From assembly GCF_000612585.1 (NCBI RefSeq), contig NZ_JFCA01000013.1, forward strand, positions 1 through 64,000: a stretch of DNA of 64,000 nucleotides. The letters run 5' to 3'. Within the stretch, counting starts at the first letter, position 1; each line of letters starts with the position of its first letter. The stretch comes from Pseudomonas sp. CHM02. GTDB lineage: Bacteria; Pseudomonadota; Gammaproteobacteria; Pseudomonadales; Pseudomonadaceae. The position numbers were made by a program, and so were the translations under genes. A model generated the notes under the pieces. The model was not told the origin of the DNA. It worked only from the letters and a program-made list of their open reading frames with translations, and did not search any database. Below are positions 1-11,798 of the stretch, piece after piece.

Positions 1-86
1 CTTGCCGGCGATAGCGGTGTATCAGTCGCTGGAAATATTGACAGATCTACCGCGATCGCCGGCAAGCCGGGCTCCTACATTAGTGG
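1..86. repeat. REP-type inverted pair (REPIN-like)
   Basis: The arms CTTGCCGGCGAT (from position 1) and ATCGCCGGCAAG (about 54-65) are exact inverted repeats, followed by a GGGCTCCTACA tail typical of Pseudomonas REP elements. The stretch lies just downstream of the SRPBCC gene and holds no gene. The left part may be cut by the window edge. Confidence 0.7.
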
Positions 87-93
87 ACGCGGA

Positions 94-510
94 TCAGCCT
101 GGGAAATTGGCCCGCAACGCCTCAAGCCCACCGCTGTAGACACCGGCAAACAGCTCTTCCACCGCTGCATCCGTGGTCCCCGCCGCCGGCGTGAACACAC
201 CGGACCAGGTCACTTTCGCCGACGCCTCGCTTAATGCCTCGACCTGCACCGTCGCCAGGTACGCACTCACCGGAAACGGCGACTGCTCGATGGTGTAGCT
301 GTAAGTCCGGCCGACGTTATCAAAGCTCTGCAAACGTTCCACCACCACGCCGCCATCGGCGGTTTGCAGGTGACGCACGCGGCCGCCATCGCTGGCCTCG
401 CTCTTGACGATAAACGGCAGCCAGTCCGGCAGGCTGTTGAAGCCGCCGATCAATTGCCACACCTGATCGGCCGATACCGGGATTTCAATTACAGAAGACG
501 CTGTTGCCAC
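94..510 (-). CDS. SRPBCC-family protein (polyketide cyclase/START-like)
   Basis: This small 138-residue cytosolic protein begins MATASSVIEIPVSADQVW and has the helix-grip pattern of the SRPBCC superfamily: an N-terminal strand, VWQLIGGFNSLPDWLP, then alternating strands and a long C-terminal helix ending GLEALRANF. Proteins of this shape bind a hydrophobic ligand in a deep pocket. No catalytic residue can be assigned from sequence. It is the last gene of an apparent operon behind the SDR (29 bp gap) and the aldo/keto reductase, so a role with the same small substrate is inferred. Substrate unknown. Confidence 0.8.
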   Translation of the reverse strand: MATASSVIEIPVSADQVWQLIGGFNSLPDWLPFIVKSEASDGGRVRHLQTADGGVVVERLQSFDNVGRTYSYTIEQSPFPVSAYLATVQVEALSEASAKVTWSGVFTPAAGTTDAAVEELFAGVYSGGLEALRANFPG

Positions 511-539
511 GTTAATTACTCCAGAAAATAGAAAACAAT

Positions 540-1337
540 TCAGATCGCCATGCTGTCGACAACACCGCCGTCGACCCGCAATGCAGCACCTGTGGTTGCA
601 GAAGACAGGGGTGAAGCAATGTACGCCACCAGGTTGGCGACTTCATCCACATTCGCCGCGCGCTGGATGATCGACGTCGGCCGCGCATTACGCACAAACA
701 CATCCGCCTCGTCCCGCGCACTGCGCCCGGACTGCTGTGTCGCGTCCTTGAGCATCTGCTCCAGGCCGTCGGTAAACGTCGGGCCCGGCAGCACGGCGTT
801 GACCGTCACACCGGTACCCGCGAGGCGCTTGGCCAGGCCATGGGACACCGCCAGGTTGGCGCTCTTGGTCACGCCGTAATTGATCATGTCCGCCGGTATC
901 GCCACGCCGGACTCCGACGACAGGAAAATCACCCGTCCCCAGCCCTGCCCGACCATGCCCGGCACGTAATGCCGCGCCAGGCGCACGCCGGAGATCACAT
1001 TGACCTCATAGAAGCGTGCCCATTCGCTGTCCGGGACCTCGAAGAAATCCACATCGTTGAAGATCCCCAGGTTGTTGACCAGGATGTCGGCACGCGGTTC
1101 GGCGGCGAACAGTTTTTCTGCGCCTTCGGCCGTGCCGAGGTCCGCCACCAGCCCGCGCAGGTCCGTACCGGGGACGGCCAGGCGGATGCTCGCCAATGCG
1201 TCGTCCACCTTGCCGGCTTCACGCCCGATCACCACCACGGTGGCGCCGCACGCTGCGAGCGCCTGGCTGATGCCCAGGCCAATGCCAGCCGTACTGCCGC
1301 TGACGATGGCCACTTTACCGCTCACATCAATTTTCAT
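540..1337 (-). CDS. Short-chain dehydrogenase/reductase (SDR)
   Basis: This is an NAD(P)-dependent oxidoreductase of the classical SDR family, 265 residues. Visible motifs are the nucleotide-binding loop GSTAGIGLG near residue 14, NNLG after strand 4, the catalytic Ser in FLSSES, and the YGVTK (YxxxK) active site, followed by the LPGPTFTDG loop. I chose the start at MKIDVSGKVAIVSG; the frame stays open further upstream but that part overlaps the aldo/keto reductase and has no SDR sequence. It lies 17 bp behind the aldo/keto reductase, so the two are probably co-transcribed. The substrate cannot be told from sequence. Confidence 0.9.
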   Translation of the reverse strand: MKIDVSGKVAIVSGSTAGIGLGISQALAACGATVVVIGREAGKVDDALASIRLAVPGTDLRGLVADLGTAEGAEKLFAAEPRADILVNNLGIFNDVDFFEVPDSEWARFYEVNVISGVRLARHYVPGMVGQGWGRVIFLSSESGVAIPADMINYGVTKSANLAVSHGLAKRLAGTGVTVNAVLPGPTFTDGLEQMLKDATQQSGRSARDEADVFVRNARPTSIIQRAANVDEVANLVAYIASPLSSATTGAALRVDGGVVDSMAI

Positions 1338-1354
1338 CGGTTGAACTCCTGAAG

Positions 1355-2359
1355 TTAAAGCGGCAGGGGGGCACGGTCCGAAATCAAACGGGCATCGCGC
1401 AGGGCCTGCCAGAAGTCTGCCGGGATCTTCTCTGACAACGCCGCGACGTCTTCGGCAATCCGCCCCGGACGACTGGCGCCTGGGATCACCGCCGCCACGG
1501 CCGGATGAGCCAGGGAGAATTGCAGCGCGGCGGCTTTTACGCTCACGCCAAACGCCTGGGCAATCGCCTTGATCTGTTCGACCTTGCTGATGATCGCCGG
1601 GCTGGCTTGCTGGTACTCGAAGTGTGCGCCGCCAGCGAGGATGCCGGAACTGTAGGGACCACCGACGACGATCTCGACGTTCTGCGCCAGCGCCGCGTCC
1701 ATCAGGCGTTGCAGGGCGCGATCGTGGTCCAGCAGCGTGTAGCGGCCAGCCAGCAAAAAGCCGTCGGGTTGCGCTTCGGTCAGGTCCAGGGTCAGTTCGC
1801 AAGGCTCGACGCGGTTCACACCCAGGCCCCAGGCCTTGATCACGCCCTCTTCACGCAGGCGGGTCAGGACTTTGAAGGCTCCGGTGCGGGCCTGGTTGAA
1901 GTACTCCAGCCACTGGTCGCCATAGAAGTCCTGGGCGATGTCATGGATCCACACAATGTCGAGGCGATCGGTTTTCAGGCGGGCCAGGCTGTCTTCAATC
2001 GAGCGCATCGTCGCGTCGGCGCTGTAGTCGTTGACCATCTTGTTCGGGCGACCGTGTTCGAACACGCCGCTTTTTTCGCCGAGGTCGCGGGGGCTTGCTT
2101 CGATTTCGTCGAGAATCACCCGGCCGACTTTGGTGCTGAGCACGAAGTCATCGCGGTTGTACTGCGACAGGGCCTGGCCCAGGCGGATTTCCGACAGGCC
2201 CGAGCCGTAGAACGGCGCGGTGTCGAAGTACCGCACACCGGCGTTCCAGGCGGCCTCGACAGTGGCCTGGGCTTCTTCTTCGGGAATGGCGCGGAACATG
2301 TTGCCCAGGGGTGCGGTGCCAAAGCCCAGGACGCCGGGCAGTTTGTCTTTCAAGCTCAT
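1355..2359 (-). CDS. Aldo/keto reductase
   Basis: A 334-residue (beta/alpha)8-barrel NADPH oxidoreductase. Features include LGFGTAPLGN at the N-terminus, GVRYFDTAPFYGSGLSE with the catalytic Asp and Tyr, STKVGR with the catalytic Lys, and DIVWIHD with the His. The C-terminal PGASRPGRIAEDV is the cofactor-binding segment. Overall it resembles the D-threo-aldose 1-dehydrogenase/L-fucose dehydrogenase/pyridoxal 4-dehydrogenase branch. It is the first gene of an operon with an SDR and an SRPBCC protein, divergent from a LysR regulator; a small carbohydrate or aldehyde catabolic role is inferred. Confidence 0.88.
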   Translation of the reverse strand: MSLKDKLPGVLGFGTAPLGNMFRAIPEEEAQATVEAAWNAGVRYFDTAPFYGSGLSEIRLGQALSQYNRDDFVLSTKVGRVILDEIEASPRDLGEKSGVFEHGRPNKMVNDYSADATMRSIEDSLARLKTDRLDIVWIHDIAQDFYGDQWLEYFNQARTGAFKVLTRLREEGVIKAWGLGVNRVEPCELTLDLTEAQPDGFLLAGRYTLLDHDRALQRLMDAALAQNVEIVVGGPYSSGILAGGAHFEYQQASPAIISKVEQIKAIAQAFGVSVKAAALQFSLAHPAVAAVIPGASRPGRIAEDVAALSEKIPADFWQALRDARLISDRAPLPL

Positions 2360-2472
2360 GGTTGGATCCTCAATCGGTTCGTGGTCGTCGTTACCGTTGA
2401 GCAGATCCTAGATTGCATAGATCGGACCGTCCAAGACATACTACGACCAACTTGAGTCCCAGCAGGTCTAAT

Positions 2473-3366
2473 ATGATCGATCTCCGCCAACTGCGCTACT
2501 TCGAAGTGGTCGCTGAAGAAGAACACGTCGGCCGCGCCGCCGAGCGTTTGCACATCTCCCAATCGCCGCTGAGCCGGCAAATCGCCCAGCTTGAAGAACG
2601 CCTGGGCCTGACGCTGTTCGAACGCAGTCAGCAACGCATCCGCCTGACCCGTGACGGCCAGACCTTTCTGGCGGAAACCAAGGCGCTGCTGACCCACGCC
2701 AATCGCCTCGAATCCCTGGGCAAGCGCCTGGGTCGCGGCGAAGAAGGTGGCCTGTGCATCGGCTATATCGAAAACGCCATGCATGCCGGTGTGTTGCCCA
2801 ACGCCCTGCGTGTCCTGAGGGACGACCGACCCACCGTGCATATCAAGCTGTACAACCTGCCGTCCCTCGAACAACTCGAAGGCCTGCGCCAACGCAGCCT
2901 GGACATCGCCCTGGTCGGCGAACCACCGGCCGCCGATGACCCAGACCTGATCGCGCGGCAAGTGCTGGATGCCCCGATGCTGCTGGCCTTGCCCGAGCAT
3001 CATCCGTTGGCCCGTCAAAGCGAACTGTTGCCCGAGCACCTGGCCGACCAGGAGTGGATCGGCGTGCAGCGCAAGCCCGGCGCAAACCCCGCCGACGACT
3101 TCGTGGCCGCCTGCATCCGCGCCGGTTTCACCCCACAGATCCCCATGGAAGCCAGCGAACCGTTTACCGCGCTGGGGCTGGTCGCGTCAGGGCTGGGCGT
3201 GGCAATGGTGCAAAAAGGCCTGAGCCGCAATGCCCCGCCCGGCGTGGTGCTGCGGGAGTTGCCGTGGCTGAGTTACACCACCCCGCTGTGGGCGGCGTGG
3301 CATCGGATCAACCTGCGCCCGCTGGTGGAAACCTTCCGCAAGGTACTCACCGAACCCAAGGCCTGA
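2473..3366 (+). CDS. LysR-family transcriptional regulator
   Basis: A 297-residue LysR regulator. The N-terminal winged HTH reads MIDLRQLRYFEVVAEEEHVG, then RAAERLHISQSPLSRQIAQL, with the LysR substrate-binding fold after about residue 90. The start at MIDLRQL is the family's usual N-terminus; the frame extends 60 bases upstream without matching sequence. It is divergent from the aldo/keto reductase operon, with 113 bp between, so control of that operon is the natural inference. The inducer is unknown. Confidence 0.9.
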   Translation: MIDLRQLRYFEVVAEEEHVGRAAERLHISQSPLSRQIAQLEERLGLTLFERSQQRIRLTRDGQTFLAETKALLTHANRLESLGKRLGRGEEGGLCIGYIENAMHAGVLPNALRVLRDDRPTVHIKLYNLPSLEQLEGLRQRSLDIALVGEPPAADDPDLIARQVLDAPMLLALPEHHPLARQSELLPEHLADQEWIGVQRKPGANPADDFVAACIRAGFTPQIPMEASEPFTALGLVASGLGVAMVQKGLSRNAPPGVVLRELPWLSYTTPLWAAWHRINLRPLVETFRKVLTEPKA

Positions 3367-3379
3367 CGCCGTTCAAAAC

Positions 3380-3468
3380 TGTGGGAGCGGGCTTGCTCGC
3401 GAATGCGGTGGATCAGTCAGTGCATGTGTCACTGAAAGACCGCTTTCGCGAGCAAGCCCGCTCCCACA
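3380..3468. repeat. REPIN (inverted REP doublet)
   Basis: The arm TGTGGGAGCGGGCTTGCTCG at 3380 is the inverted complement of CGAGCAAGCCCGCTCCCACA ending at 3468, with about 45 bp between. This is the commonest REPIN type of the P. fluorescens group. It lies between two converging genes, where it may also help end transcription. Confidence 0.9.
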
Positions 3469-3486
3469 TTAGGATGGTGGTGTCGG

Positions 3487-5876
<2,390 letters not shown>

Positions 5877-5888
5877 TTATTGGTTTTT

Positions 5889-7247
5889 TTAGACGCTCAA
5901 CAGCAGGAACTCACGCTCCCAGGAACTGATCACCCGCTTGAAATTCTCGTGCTCGGCGCGTTTTACGGCGACGTAGCCACGCACGAATTTGTCGCCCAGG
6001 TACTGCTTGACCGTGTCGCAATCCTCCATGCGTGCCAGCGCATCCTCGAGGGTGAACGGCAGCCGCAGGTTGCGGCGCTCGTAGGCGCGACCTTCCACCG
6101 GAGCGCTGGGTTCGATCTGCTCGACCATGCCCAGGTAGCCACACAACAGACTAGCGGCAATGGCCAGGTACGGATTGGCATCGGCGCCGGGCAGGCGGTT
6201 TTCCACGCGCATGGCGTCGGGGCTGGAGGTGGGCACACGCAGGCCGACGGTGCGGTTTTCTTCGCCCCACTCGACGTTCACCGGCGCCGAGGTGTCGGGC
6301 AGGAAGCGGCGGAACGAGTTCACGTTGGGCGCGAACATCGGCAGCAGCTTGGGGATGTACTTCTGCAGGCCACCGATGTGATGCAGGAACAACGGGCTCT
6401 TGTTGCCCTCGGCATCGACGAATACCGGCTTGCCGGTGGCGATGTCGACCACGCTCTGGTGCAAGTGCATGGCGCTGCCCGGCTCGTCGGCCACCGGCTT
6501 GGCCATGAAGGTCGCCGCCACGTTGTGCTTGAGCGCGGCCTCGCGCAGGGTGCGCTTGAACACGGTGATCTGGTCGGCCAGGTCGAGGGCGTCACCGTGG
6601 CGGAAGTTGATTTCCATCTGCGCCGGGCCGTCTTCGTGGATCAACGTGTCGAGGTCCAGGCCCTGGGCTTCGCACCAGTCGTAGACGTCTTCGAAGAGTG
6701 GGTCGAACTCGTTGGCAGCGTCGATGGAAAACGACTGGCGGCCGGTCTCGGCACGGCCCGAGCGGCCCACCGGGGTTTTCAGGGGCAGGTCCGGGTCTTC
6801 GCAGCGCTGGGTCAGGTAGAACTCCATCTCCGGCGCGACAATCGGCTGCCAGCCCTTGTCGGTATAGAGCTGCAGGACTTTCTTCAGCACGTTGCGCGGC
6901 GACAGTTCGATGGGGTTGCCCTGTTTGTCGAAGGTGTCGTGGATCACGATCGCCGTCGGCTCGATGGCCCACGGCACCACGTAGGTGGCGTTGGACACCG
7001 GGCGGCAGATCATGTCGATATCGGCCGGGTCGAGCAGGTCGTAGTAGATGTCGTCGTCGACAAAGTCCCCGGTTACCGTTTGCAGCAACACACTTTCCGG
7101 CAGGCGCATGCCTCGCTCATGCAGGAACTTGTTGGTGGGCGCAATCTTGCCGCGTGCGATGCCAGTCAAATCACTGATCACGCATTCGACCTCGGTAATC
7201 TTGTGTTCTTTCAGCCAGGCGGACAGCTGATCGAAGGGGGCGTTCAT
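5889..7247 (-). CDS. Glutamine synthetase family protein (gamma-glutamylpolyamine synthetase)
   Basis: A 452-residue GS-fold ligase. It has EMEFYL, HEDGPAQMEINFRHGDA, MAKPVADEPGSAMHLHQS and NRTVGLRVP, which are the metal-, glutamate- and ATP-binding segments of glutamine synthetase. With its polyamine neighbours it most likely glutamylates putrescine or another polyamine (PuuA/SpuI type) rather than ammonia. The start MNAPFDQLSAW has a GAGG ribosome-binding site; an in-frame Met ten codons upstream is possible. It is the first gene of the three-gene operon, divergent from an AraC regulator with 139 bp between. Confidence 0.87.
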   Translation of the reverse strand: MNAPFDQLSAWLKEHKITEVECVISDLTGIARGKIAPTNKFLHERGMRLPESVLLQTVTGDFVDDDIYYDLLDPADIDMICRPVSNATYVVPWAIEPTAIVIHDTFDKQGNPIELSPRNVLKKVLQLYTDKGWQPIVAPEMEFYLTQRCEDPDLPLKTPVGRSGRAETGRQSFSIDAANEFDPLFEDVYDWCEAQGLDLDTLIHEDGPAQMEINFRHGDALDLADQITVFKRTLREAALKHNVAATFMAKPVADEPGSAMHLHQSVVDIATGKPVFVDAEGNKSPLFLHHIGGLQKYIPKLLPMFAPNVNSFRRFLPDTSAPVNVEWGEENRTVGLRVPTSSPDAMRVENRLPGADANPYLAIAASLLCGYLGMVEQIEPSAPVEGRAYERRNLRLPFTLEDALARMEDCDTVKQYLGDKFVRGYVAVKRAEHENFKRVISSWEREFLLLSV

Positions 7248-7386
7248 AAGGACCTCGTCATGGGTTGGGTGCATGCGCCGGCTTGTACTCCTGGCGCATT
7301 GAGGTCTATCTTGATGCCGCCGCACCTTGGCATCTATCCACTTTGCACGAACCACAACGCACCAATAGAGTGCGCCCAGGTTACCC

Positions 7387-8283
7387 ATGACACAGGCAAC
7401 AGCTTTGCGCGTACAGGCCTTCACCACCGGTGATGTGGCCGCTCAATGCAGTGCGACACCCGGCTGGGTGCAGCAGTACCAGCAGATGTCCCCGGGGCAT
7501 TTCGCCGGGCAGATCCGTTACCTCGACCTGCAAGGTGTCGAGGTGTACGAAGAGTGCATGAACACCCGTGTGGAGCAGCATTTCAACGCGCCCGCAGGCT
7601 CCCTGGCGTTCTGTTTCGACGGCAGCGACAACGCGCTGTACATGCTCAATGGCGAAAGCCGCAACACCTGGATCACCCCGGAAAACTACCGTGAAGTGGC
7701 GGTGGTGTTCGGGCCGCAGTTCGTGCAGCGCCACGGGCTGGATGTGGCGAAACTCGAAGGCCTGTTCATGGCGCCGCTGACGTGCCAGCAGAATGCGCTG
7801 TTCAGCCGTTGGCTGAGTGGCACCCTCACCCGCTTGTCCGCCGTGATCGAACCCGCCAGCCGCGACGCCCTCACCCAGCAACTGCTTGACGATTGCCTGT
7901 TCATCCTCGACAACGCCTGCGTGTGCCTGGACCGCCACTCGTTGCAGCGGCGCAGCGAAGAACGCCGGCTGATGGCGCGCATTGGCGAATGGGCGGCGGA
8001 TGCGCCGGACGAGACCGTCAACCTGCTGGAACTGGCCCGAATTGCCGGCGTACCGCTGCGTCAGTTGCAACAGGGGTTCAAGACCTACACCGGGATGAGC
8101 CCGGCGCAGTGGTTGCGGTTGCGCCGGTTGAATGGGGCGCGGCGGGAATTGTTGGGGTCACCGGAGTCCACCGTGGCCGAAGTGGCAATGAATTGGTCGT
8201 TCTGGCATTTGGGGCGGTTCTCCAACAGCTACCGCGCGCTGTTCAAGGAACTGCCGAGCGAAACCCTCAAGCGCCACCCCTGA
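7387..8283 (+). CDS. AraC-family transcriptional regulator
   Basis: A 298-residue regulator with a cupin-like N-terminal half and a C-terminal double HTH from about residue 205 (NLLELARIAGVPLRQLQQGF; TVAEVAMNWSFWHLGRFSNS). The YTGMSPAQWLRLRRL linker helix is typical of AraC. It is divergent from the polyamine-type operon, so control of that operon is inferred. The ligand is unknown. Confidence 0.87.
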   Translation: MTQATALRVQAFTTGDVAAQCSATPGWVQQYQQMSPGHFAGQIRYLDLQGVEVYEECMNTRVEQHFNAPAGSLAFCFDGSDNALYMLNGESRNTWITPENYREVAVVFGPQFVQRHGLDVAKLEGLFMAPLTCQQNALFSRWLSGTLTRLSAVIEPASRDALTQQLLDDCLFILDNACVCLDRHSLQRRSEERRLMARIGEWAADAPDETVNLLELARIAGVPLRQLQQGFKTYTGMSPAQWLRLRRLNGARRELLGSPESTVAEVAMNWSFWHLGRFSNSYRALFKELPSETLKRHP

Positions 8284-8302
8284 CCAATTCTCCCCCCCGC
8301 AG

Positions 8303-8325
8303 GTGCTGGCAAGCCGGCGCCTACG
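8303..8325. repeat. Single REP-like element
   Basis: GTGCTGGCAAGCCGGCGCCTAC is a single Pseudomonas REP-type half, next to the end of the AraC gene. No partner copy is seen, so it is an orphan REP rather than a REPIN. Confidence 0.45.
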
Positions 8326-8337
8326 GAAGTCTCCAGC

Positions 8338-8352
8338 CGCGAATCATTCTCG
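8338..8352. promoter_or_regulatory. Possible Fur-box-like site upstream of TonB receptor
   Basis: CGCGAATCATTCTCG shares about 9 of 14 positions with the 7-1-7 Fur motif TGATAAT-n-ATTATCA and has the central palindrome GAAT-c-ATTC. It lies 72 bp before the receptor start, where iron control would be expected. By-eye match only. Confidence 0.35.
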
Positions 8353-8423
8353 AAAACTTGTAAAAGTGCGCGCTTATGCCTAGCTTATGCGCCCCCCGCC
8401 CTGCGCTTTAAGGCCCAGCCCCC

Positions 8424-10577
8424 ATGGTTTTGCGTTTTCGTCCCGTCGTCACCTCACGTTTCGCCCTCGGCCTGCTGCTCAGCGGTGGCATCGGCAGCAG
8501 CCTCGCGGCTGAAATCGAACTGCCGGCGGTCAAGGTCCAGGGCCAGGATGAATCCGGCTACCGCAGTGAAACCGCCTCGGTGGGCGGCTTCGATGACGCG
8601 CCGCTGCTCGATACGCCGGCCTCGATCAGCGTGATCAACGCCGCATTGATCAAGGACCAGCAGGCGCGCCTGCTCAGTGAAGTGCTGCGCAACGATGCCT
8701 CGGTGGGTGACAGTTATGCCCCTATCGGCTACTACGAAAACTTCGTGGTGCGCGGTTTCTCGCTGAATGCGGCGAGCAGCTACAAGATCAATGGGCGCAC
8801 CATCACCGGCGAGCAGAACGTTGCCCTGGAGAACAAACAGCAGGTGGAAGTGCTCAAGGGCCTGGCGGGCATGCAAAGCGGCATCTCCGAGCCGAGCGGC
8901 GTGATCAACTACGTCACCAAGCGCCCGGAAGATGTGCGCTCGGTGACCGTCTCCACCGACGATCGCGGCAGCGGCTATATCGCCACCGATGTCGGCGGCT
9001 GGTTTGGCAGCGAACAACAGTTCGGCCTGCGTGCCAACGTGGCCCATGAAGACCTCAATGCCTATGTGGAACACGCCAATGGCCAGCGCGACTTCGTGTC
9101 CCTGGCCTTCGACTGGAACATCAGCCCCGACGCCGTGCTGCAACTGGATGCCGAGTACCAGGACAAGCAGCAACGTTCGGTGCCGGGCTACCAGTTGCTG
9201 GGCGGTACCGAAGTGCCACACGGTGCTTCGCCGAAAAAGCTGCTGGGGCACCAGACCGGTTCCAGGCAGGTGGGCATCGATTCGCTGAACCTCAACGGCA
9301 AGTTCGAATACCGTTTCAGTGATCAGTGGACAGGCAGCGTGAGCGCGGCGCGCAGCAAAGTGGTGATCGATGACTACAGTTCGTTTGCCTACGGTTGCTT
9401 CTACGTGACCGATTGCGGCACCGCCTTCTTCAGCCCCACCGGCGACTATGACGTCTACGACTACCGCAGCCCCGACGACACCCGCCGCGACGACGAAGTG
9501 CAGGCGACCATGACCGGGTTGTTCAACACGGCCAGCCTGGGCCATGAACTGACCTTTGGCACCAGCGCATTTCGCCGGGTGGTCGACAAGCGCAAGTCGG
9601 TCAACGAATACATCGGCAGCACCAATATCAACGTCGACGCCCCGGCCTTCACCCCCACCGACAAGCCGCTCAACGACAGTCACCGCAACCTCGACAGTCG
9701 CCAGTACGGCCTGTTCGTCACCGACCGCATCCGTCTCAACGAGCAATGGCAAACCATCCTCGGCGGCCGCGAAGTGCGCCTGGACGAAAAGGCCTTCGAC
9801 GGCACCTCTGGCGACCAGGTTCGCCACACCCAGCAATACGTGTTCCTGCCGCAGGCTTCGCTGATTTACAAACCGGTCGAGAACATCTCGCTCTACACCA
9901 GCTACAGCAAAGGCCTGTCCCTGGGCGGTCAGGCGCCGTGGACCACCATCAACGACGGCGAAACCCTGGCGCCCACCACCTCACGGCAAATCGAAGCCGG
10001 CGTGAAATACGACTGGCGCCGCATCAGCTTTGCCGCCGCGGTGTTCCAGACCCGCCAGGCCTACCAGTACGCCAAGCCGGATGGCGCGGGCACCTTCACC
10101 TATGTGCAACAGGGCGAGCAGAAAAACACCGGGCTGGAATTGTCGGCCAACGGCTGGGCCACCGAGCGTTTGCAGATTGCAACCAGCGTGGCCGCGTTTC
10201 GTGCGCGGGTCACCGGCAGCGGCACACCAGCGTACGAAGATCACCAGGCGATCAACGTACCCAAGCTGCGCGCCAGTGTGTATGCCGACTATGCCTTGCC
10301 GTGGGTGAACGGCCTGGCGGTGCTGGGCGGCGTGCAATACAGCGCCAAGAAGTACGCCAATCGCACCGGCAATGTGGAGGTGGGGGACTACGCGGTGGTG
10401 AATGTGGGCAGCCGCTACACCACCAAGGTGAGCGGCTATGAAACGGTGTTTCGCCTGAGCGTCGACAACCTGTTCGACAAGCGCTACTGGCGCGACGCGG
10501 GCGAGTACCTGGGCGATGACTACCTGTTCCAGGGCGCGCCACTGACGGCGCGCCTGAGTGCGTCGGTCAACTTCTGA
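8424..10577 (+). CDS. TonB-dependent siderophore receptor (no signalling domain)
   Basis: A 717-residue outer-membrane receptor. A signal peptide ends near SSLAA/EIELP. A plug domain follows (LLDTPASISVINAALIKDQQ, VVRGFSLNAASSYKINGR, EVLKGLAGMQSGISEPSG), then a 22-strand barrel ending in aromatic SVNF. There is no N-terminal STN signalling domain, unlike FpvA in this window, so it is not expected to signal to an anti-sigma factor. It probably imports a ferric siderophore, perhaps a foreign one; the ligand cannot be told. Its last 11 bp overlap the convergent MFS gene. A Fur-like site lies upstream. Confidence 0.88.
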   Translation: MVLRFRPVVTSRFALGLLLSGGIGSSLAAEIELPAVKVQGQDESGYRSETASVGGFDDAPLLDTPASISVINAALIKDQQARLLSEVLRNDASVGDSYAPIGYYENFVVRGFSLNAASSYKINGRTITGEQNVALENKQQVEVLKGLAGMQSGISEPSGVINYVTKRPEDVRSVTVSTDDRGSGYIATDVGGWFGSEQQFGLRANVAHEDLNAYVEHANGQRDFVSLAFDWNISPDAVLQLDAEYQDKQQRSVPGYQLLGGTEVPHGASPKKLLGHQTGSRQVGIDSLNLNGKFEYRFSDQWTGSVSAARSKVVIDDYSSFAYGCFYVTDCGTAFFSPTGDYDVYDYRSPDDTRRDDEVQATMTGLFNTASLGHELTFGTSAFRRVVDKRKSVNEYIGSTNINVDAPAFTPTDKPLNDSHRNLDSRQYGLFVTDRIRLNEQWQTILGGREVRLDEKAFDGTSGDQVRHTQQYVFLPQASLIYKPVENISLYTSYSKGLSLGGQAPWTTINDGETLAPTTSRQIEAGVKYDWRRISFAAAVFQTRQAYQYAKPDGAGTFTYVQQGEQKNTGLELSANGWATERLQIATSVAAFRARVTGSGTPAYEDHQAINVPKLRASVYADYALPWVNGLAVLGGVQYSAKKYANRTGNVEVGDYAVVNVGSRYTTKVSGYETVFRLSVDNLFDKRYWRDAGEYLGDDYLFQGAPLTARLSASVNF

Positions 10578-11697
10578 ACACCCGCGGCGCGGCCAGCCAC
10601 AGCGCCACCAGGCCGCAGGTCAAGAGGCTCCAGCCAAGGTCCTGCGCCCAGGCCACCAGGGTCAGCCCGGCGCCAATCACCAGGTAGTAGAGCAGGCCAA
10701 ATACCGCGGCGGCGGTGCCCAGGCGGTCTTGATAAGCCACCAGCGCCGCCCCCAGCACATTGGGGATCGCCATGCCGAATGCCAGCACCACCAGCAGCAT
10801 CGGCCCTACGAACAGCCAGCTGTCTTGCAGCATCAGGACTGACAGGCCGCCCAGCAGTGCCAACCCGGCAGCGGCCAGCACCAACTGCTCGCCATTCAGG
10901 CCACACTTGAGCAAGGCCTTGTTCAGCCACGCCCCAAGCCCCGACCCAAGCGCCAGCAACACACCGCTGTAGCCGAATTCCGCAGCGGACAAACCCAGCC
11001 GCGCGAACATAAACGGCCCCACGCTGTAGTAGCCAAACAGCGCAATATTGAACGCCGCCACCAGTCCGACGGAACGCCATACCCCGGCGTCCCGGAGCAT
11101 CAGGCCCACAGTTTGCCCCAAGGGCGAGGCCGGCAAGGAGGCCGGGCGCGTCTCGGGCAAGGTCCACGCGCAGGCGGCCCACAACACCGTCGCCATCAAC
11201 AGCAAGCCCGTGAGCATGCCGCGATAGCCGAAGTACTGCACCAGGGTTGCGCCGCTGAACAGGCCAAGTGCCGGGCTGGCCGCCAAGGCAATGCCCATCA
11301 CGGAAAACACCTGGGCCAGTTGCGCACCGTGAAAGCGGTCGCGCAGCAGCGTCTGCGTGGCCACCGAGCCGACCGCCGCGCCGAAGGCCGCGATGGCCTG
11401 GGCCAACAGCAGACCGTTGAACGTGCGCACGCTCAGGGCCAGCAGCGTGGCGGCGACATACAGCCCCAGCCCGGCCAGCATCACGGGACGCCGGCCCCAG
11501 CGATCACACAAACGGCCCCAGACCACCACGCCGAACGCAAACGCCAGGAAGTACACCGACAAGGTCTGTCCGGCGCGTTCAGGCCCGACCGCGAAGACCT
11601 GGCCGATATCGCCCAGGGCCGGGCTATAGAGGGTTTGGGCCAGTTGCGGGAACATCAGCAACGCCACGGCCAGCACCAGCAAGTGTCTAGATGTCAT
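10567..11697 (-). CDS. MFS transporter (drug/metabolite efflux type)
   Basis: A 376-residue protein with about 12 hydrophobic segments. The loop RLCDRWGRRPVMLAG between helices 2 and 3 is the MFS signature of proton-driven antiporters, and the overall form resembles the Bcr/CflA type. It acts in the inner membrane. It is divergent from a NimR-like AraC regulator, a common pairing for inducible efflux pumps. The substrate is unknown. Confidence 0.85.
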   Translation of the reverse strand: MTSRHLLVLAVALLMFPQLAQTLYSPALGDIGQVFAVGPERAGQTLSVYFLAFAFGVVVWGRLCDRWGRRPVMLAGLGLYVAATLLALSVRTFNGLLLAQAIAAFGAAVGSVATQTLLRDRFHGAQLAQVFSVMGIALAASPALGLFSGATLVQYFGYRGMLTGLLLMATVLWAACAWTLPETRPASLPASPLGQTVGLMLRDAGVWRSVGLVAAFNIALFGYYSVGPFMFARLGLSAAEFGYSGVLLALGSGLGAWLNKALLKCGLNGEQLVLAAAGLALLGGLSVLMLQDSWLFVGPMLLVVLAFGMAIPNVLGAALVAYQDRLGTAAAVFGLLYYLVIGAGLTLVAWAQDLGWSLLTCGLVALWLAAPRVFRS

Positions 11698-11798
11698 GGG
11701 ACAGAACCTTCACGGGAAAACAAGCGGAAGGATTCTAAGCAGTGTGGCCTGGGGTATTATCCGGACTTCGACAATATATCCATGAAATCGGACAAACC

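Noticed and set aside
8424..10577. A second FpvA
   Set aside because: No STN domain and no PvdS box; its plug and barrel sequences differ from FpvA at 23171-25597. Annotated as a siderophore receptor of unknown ligand.
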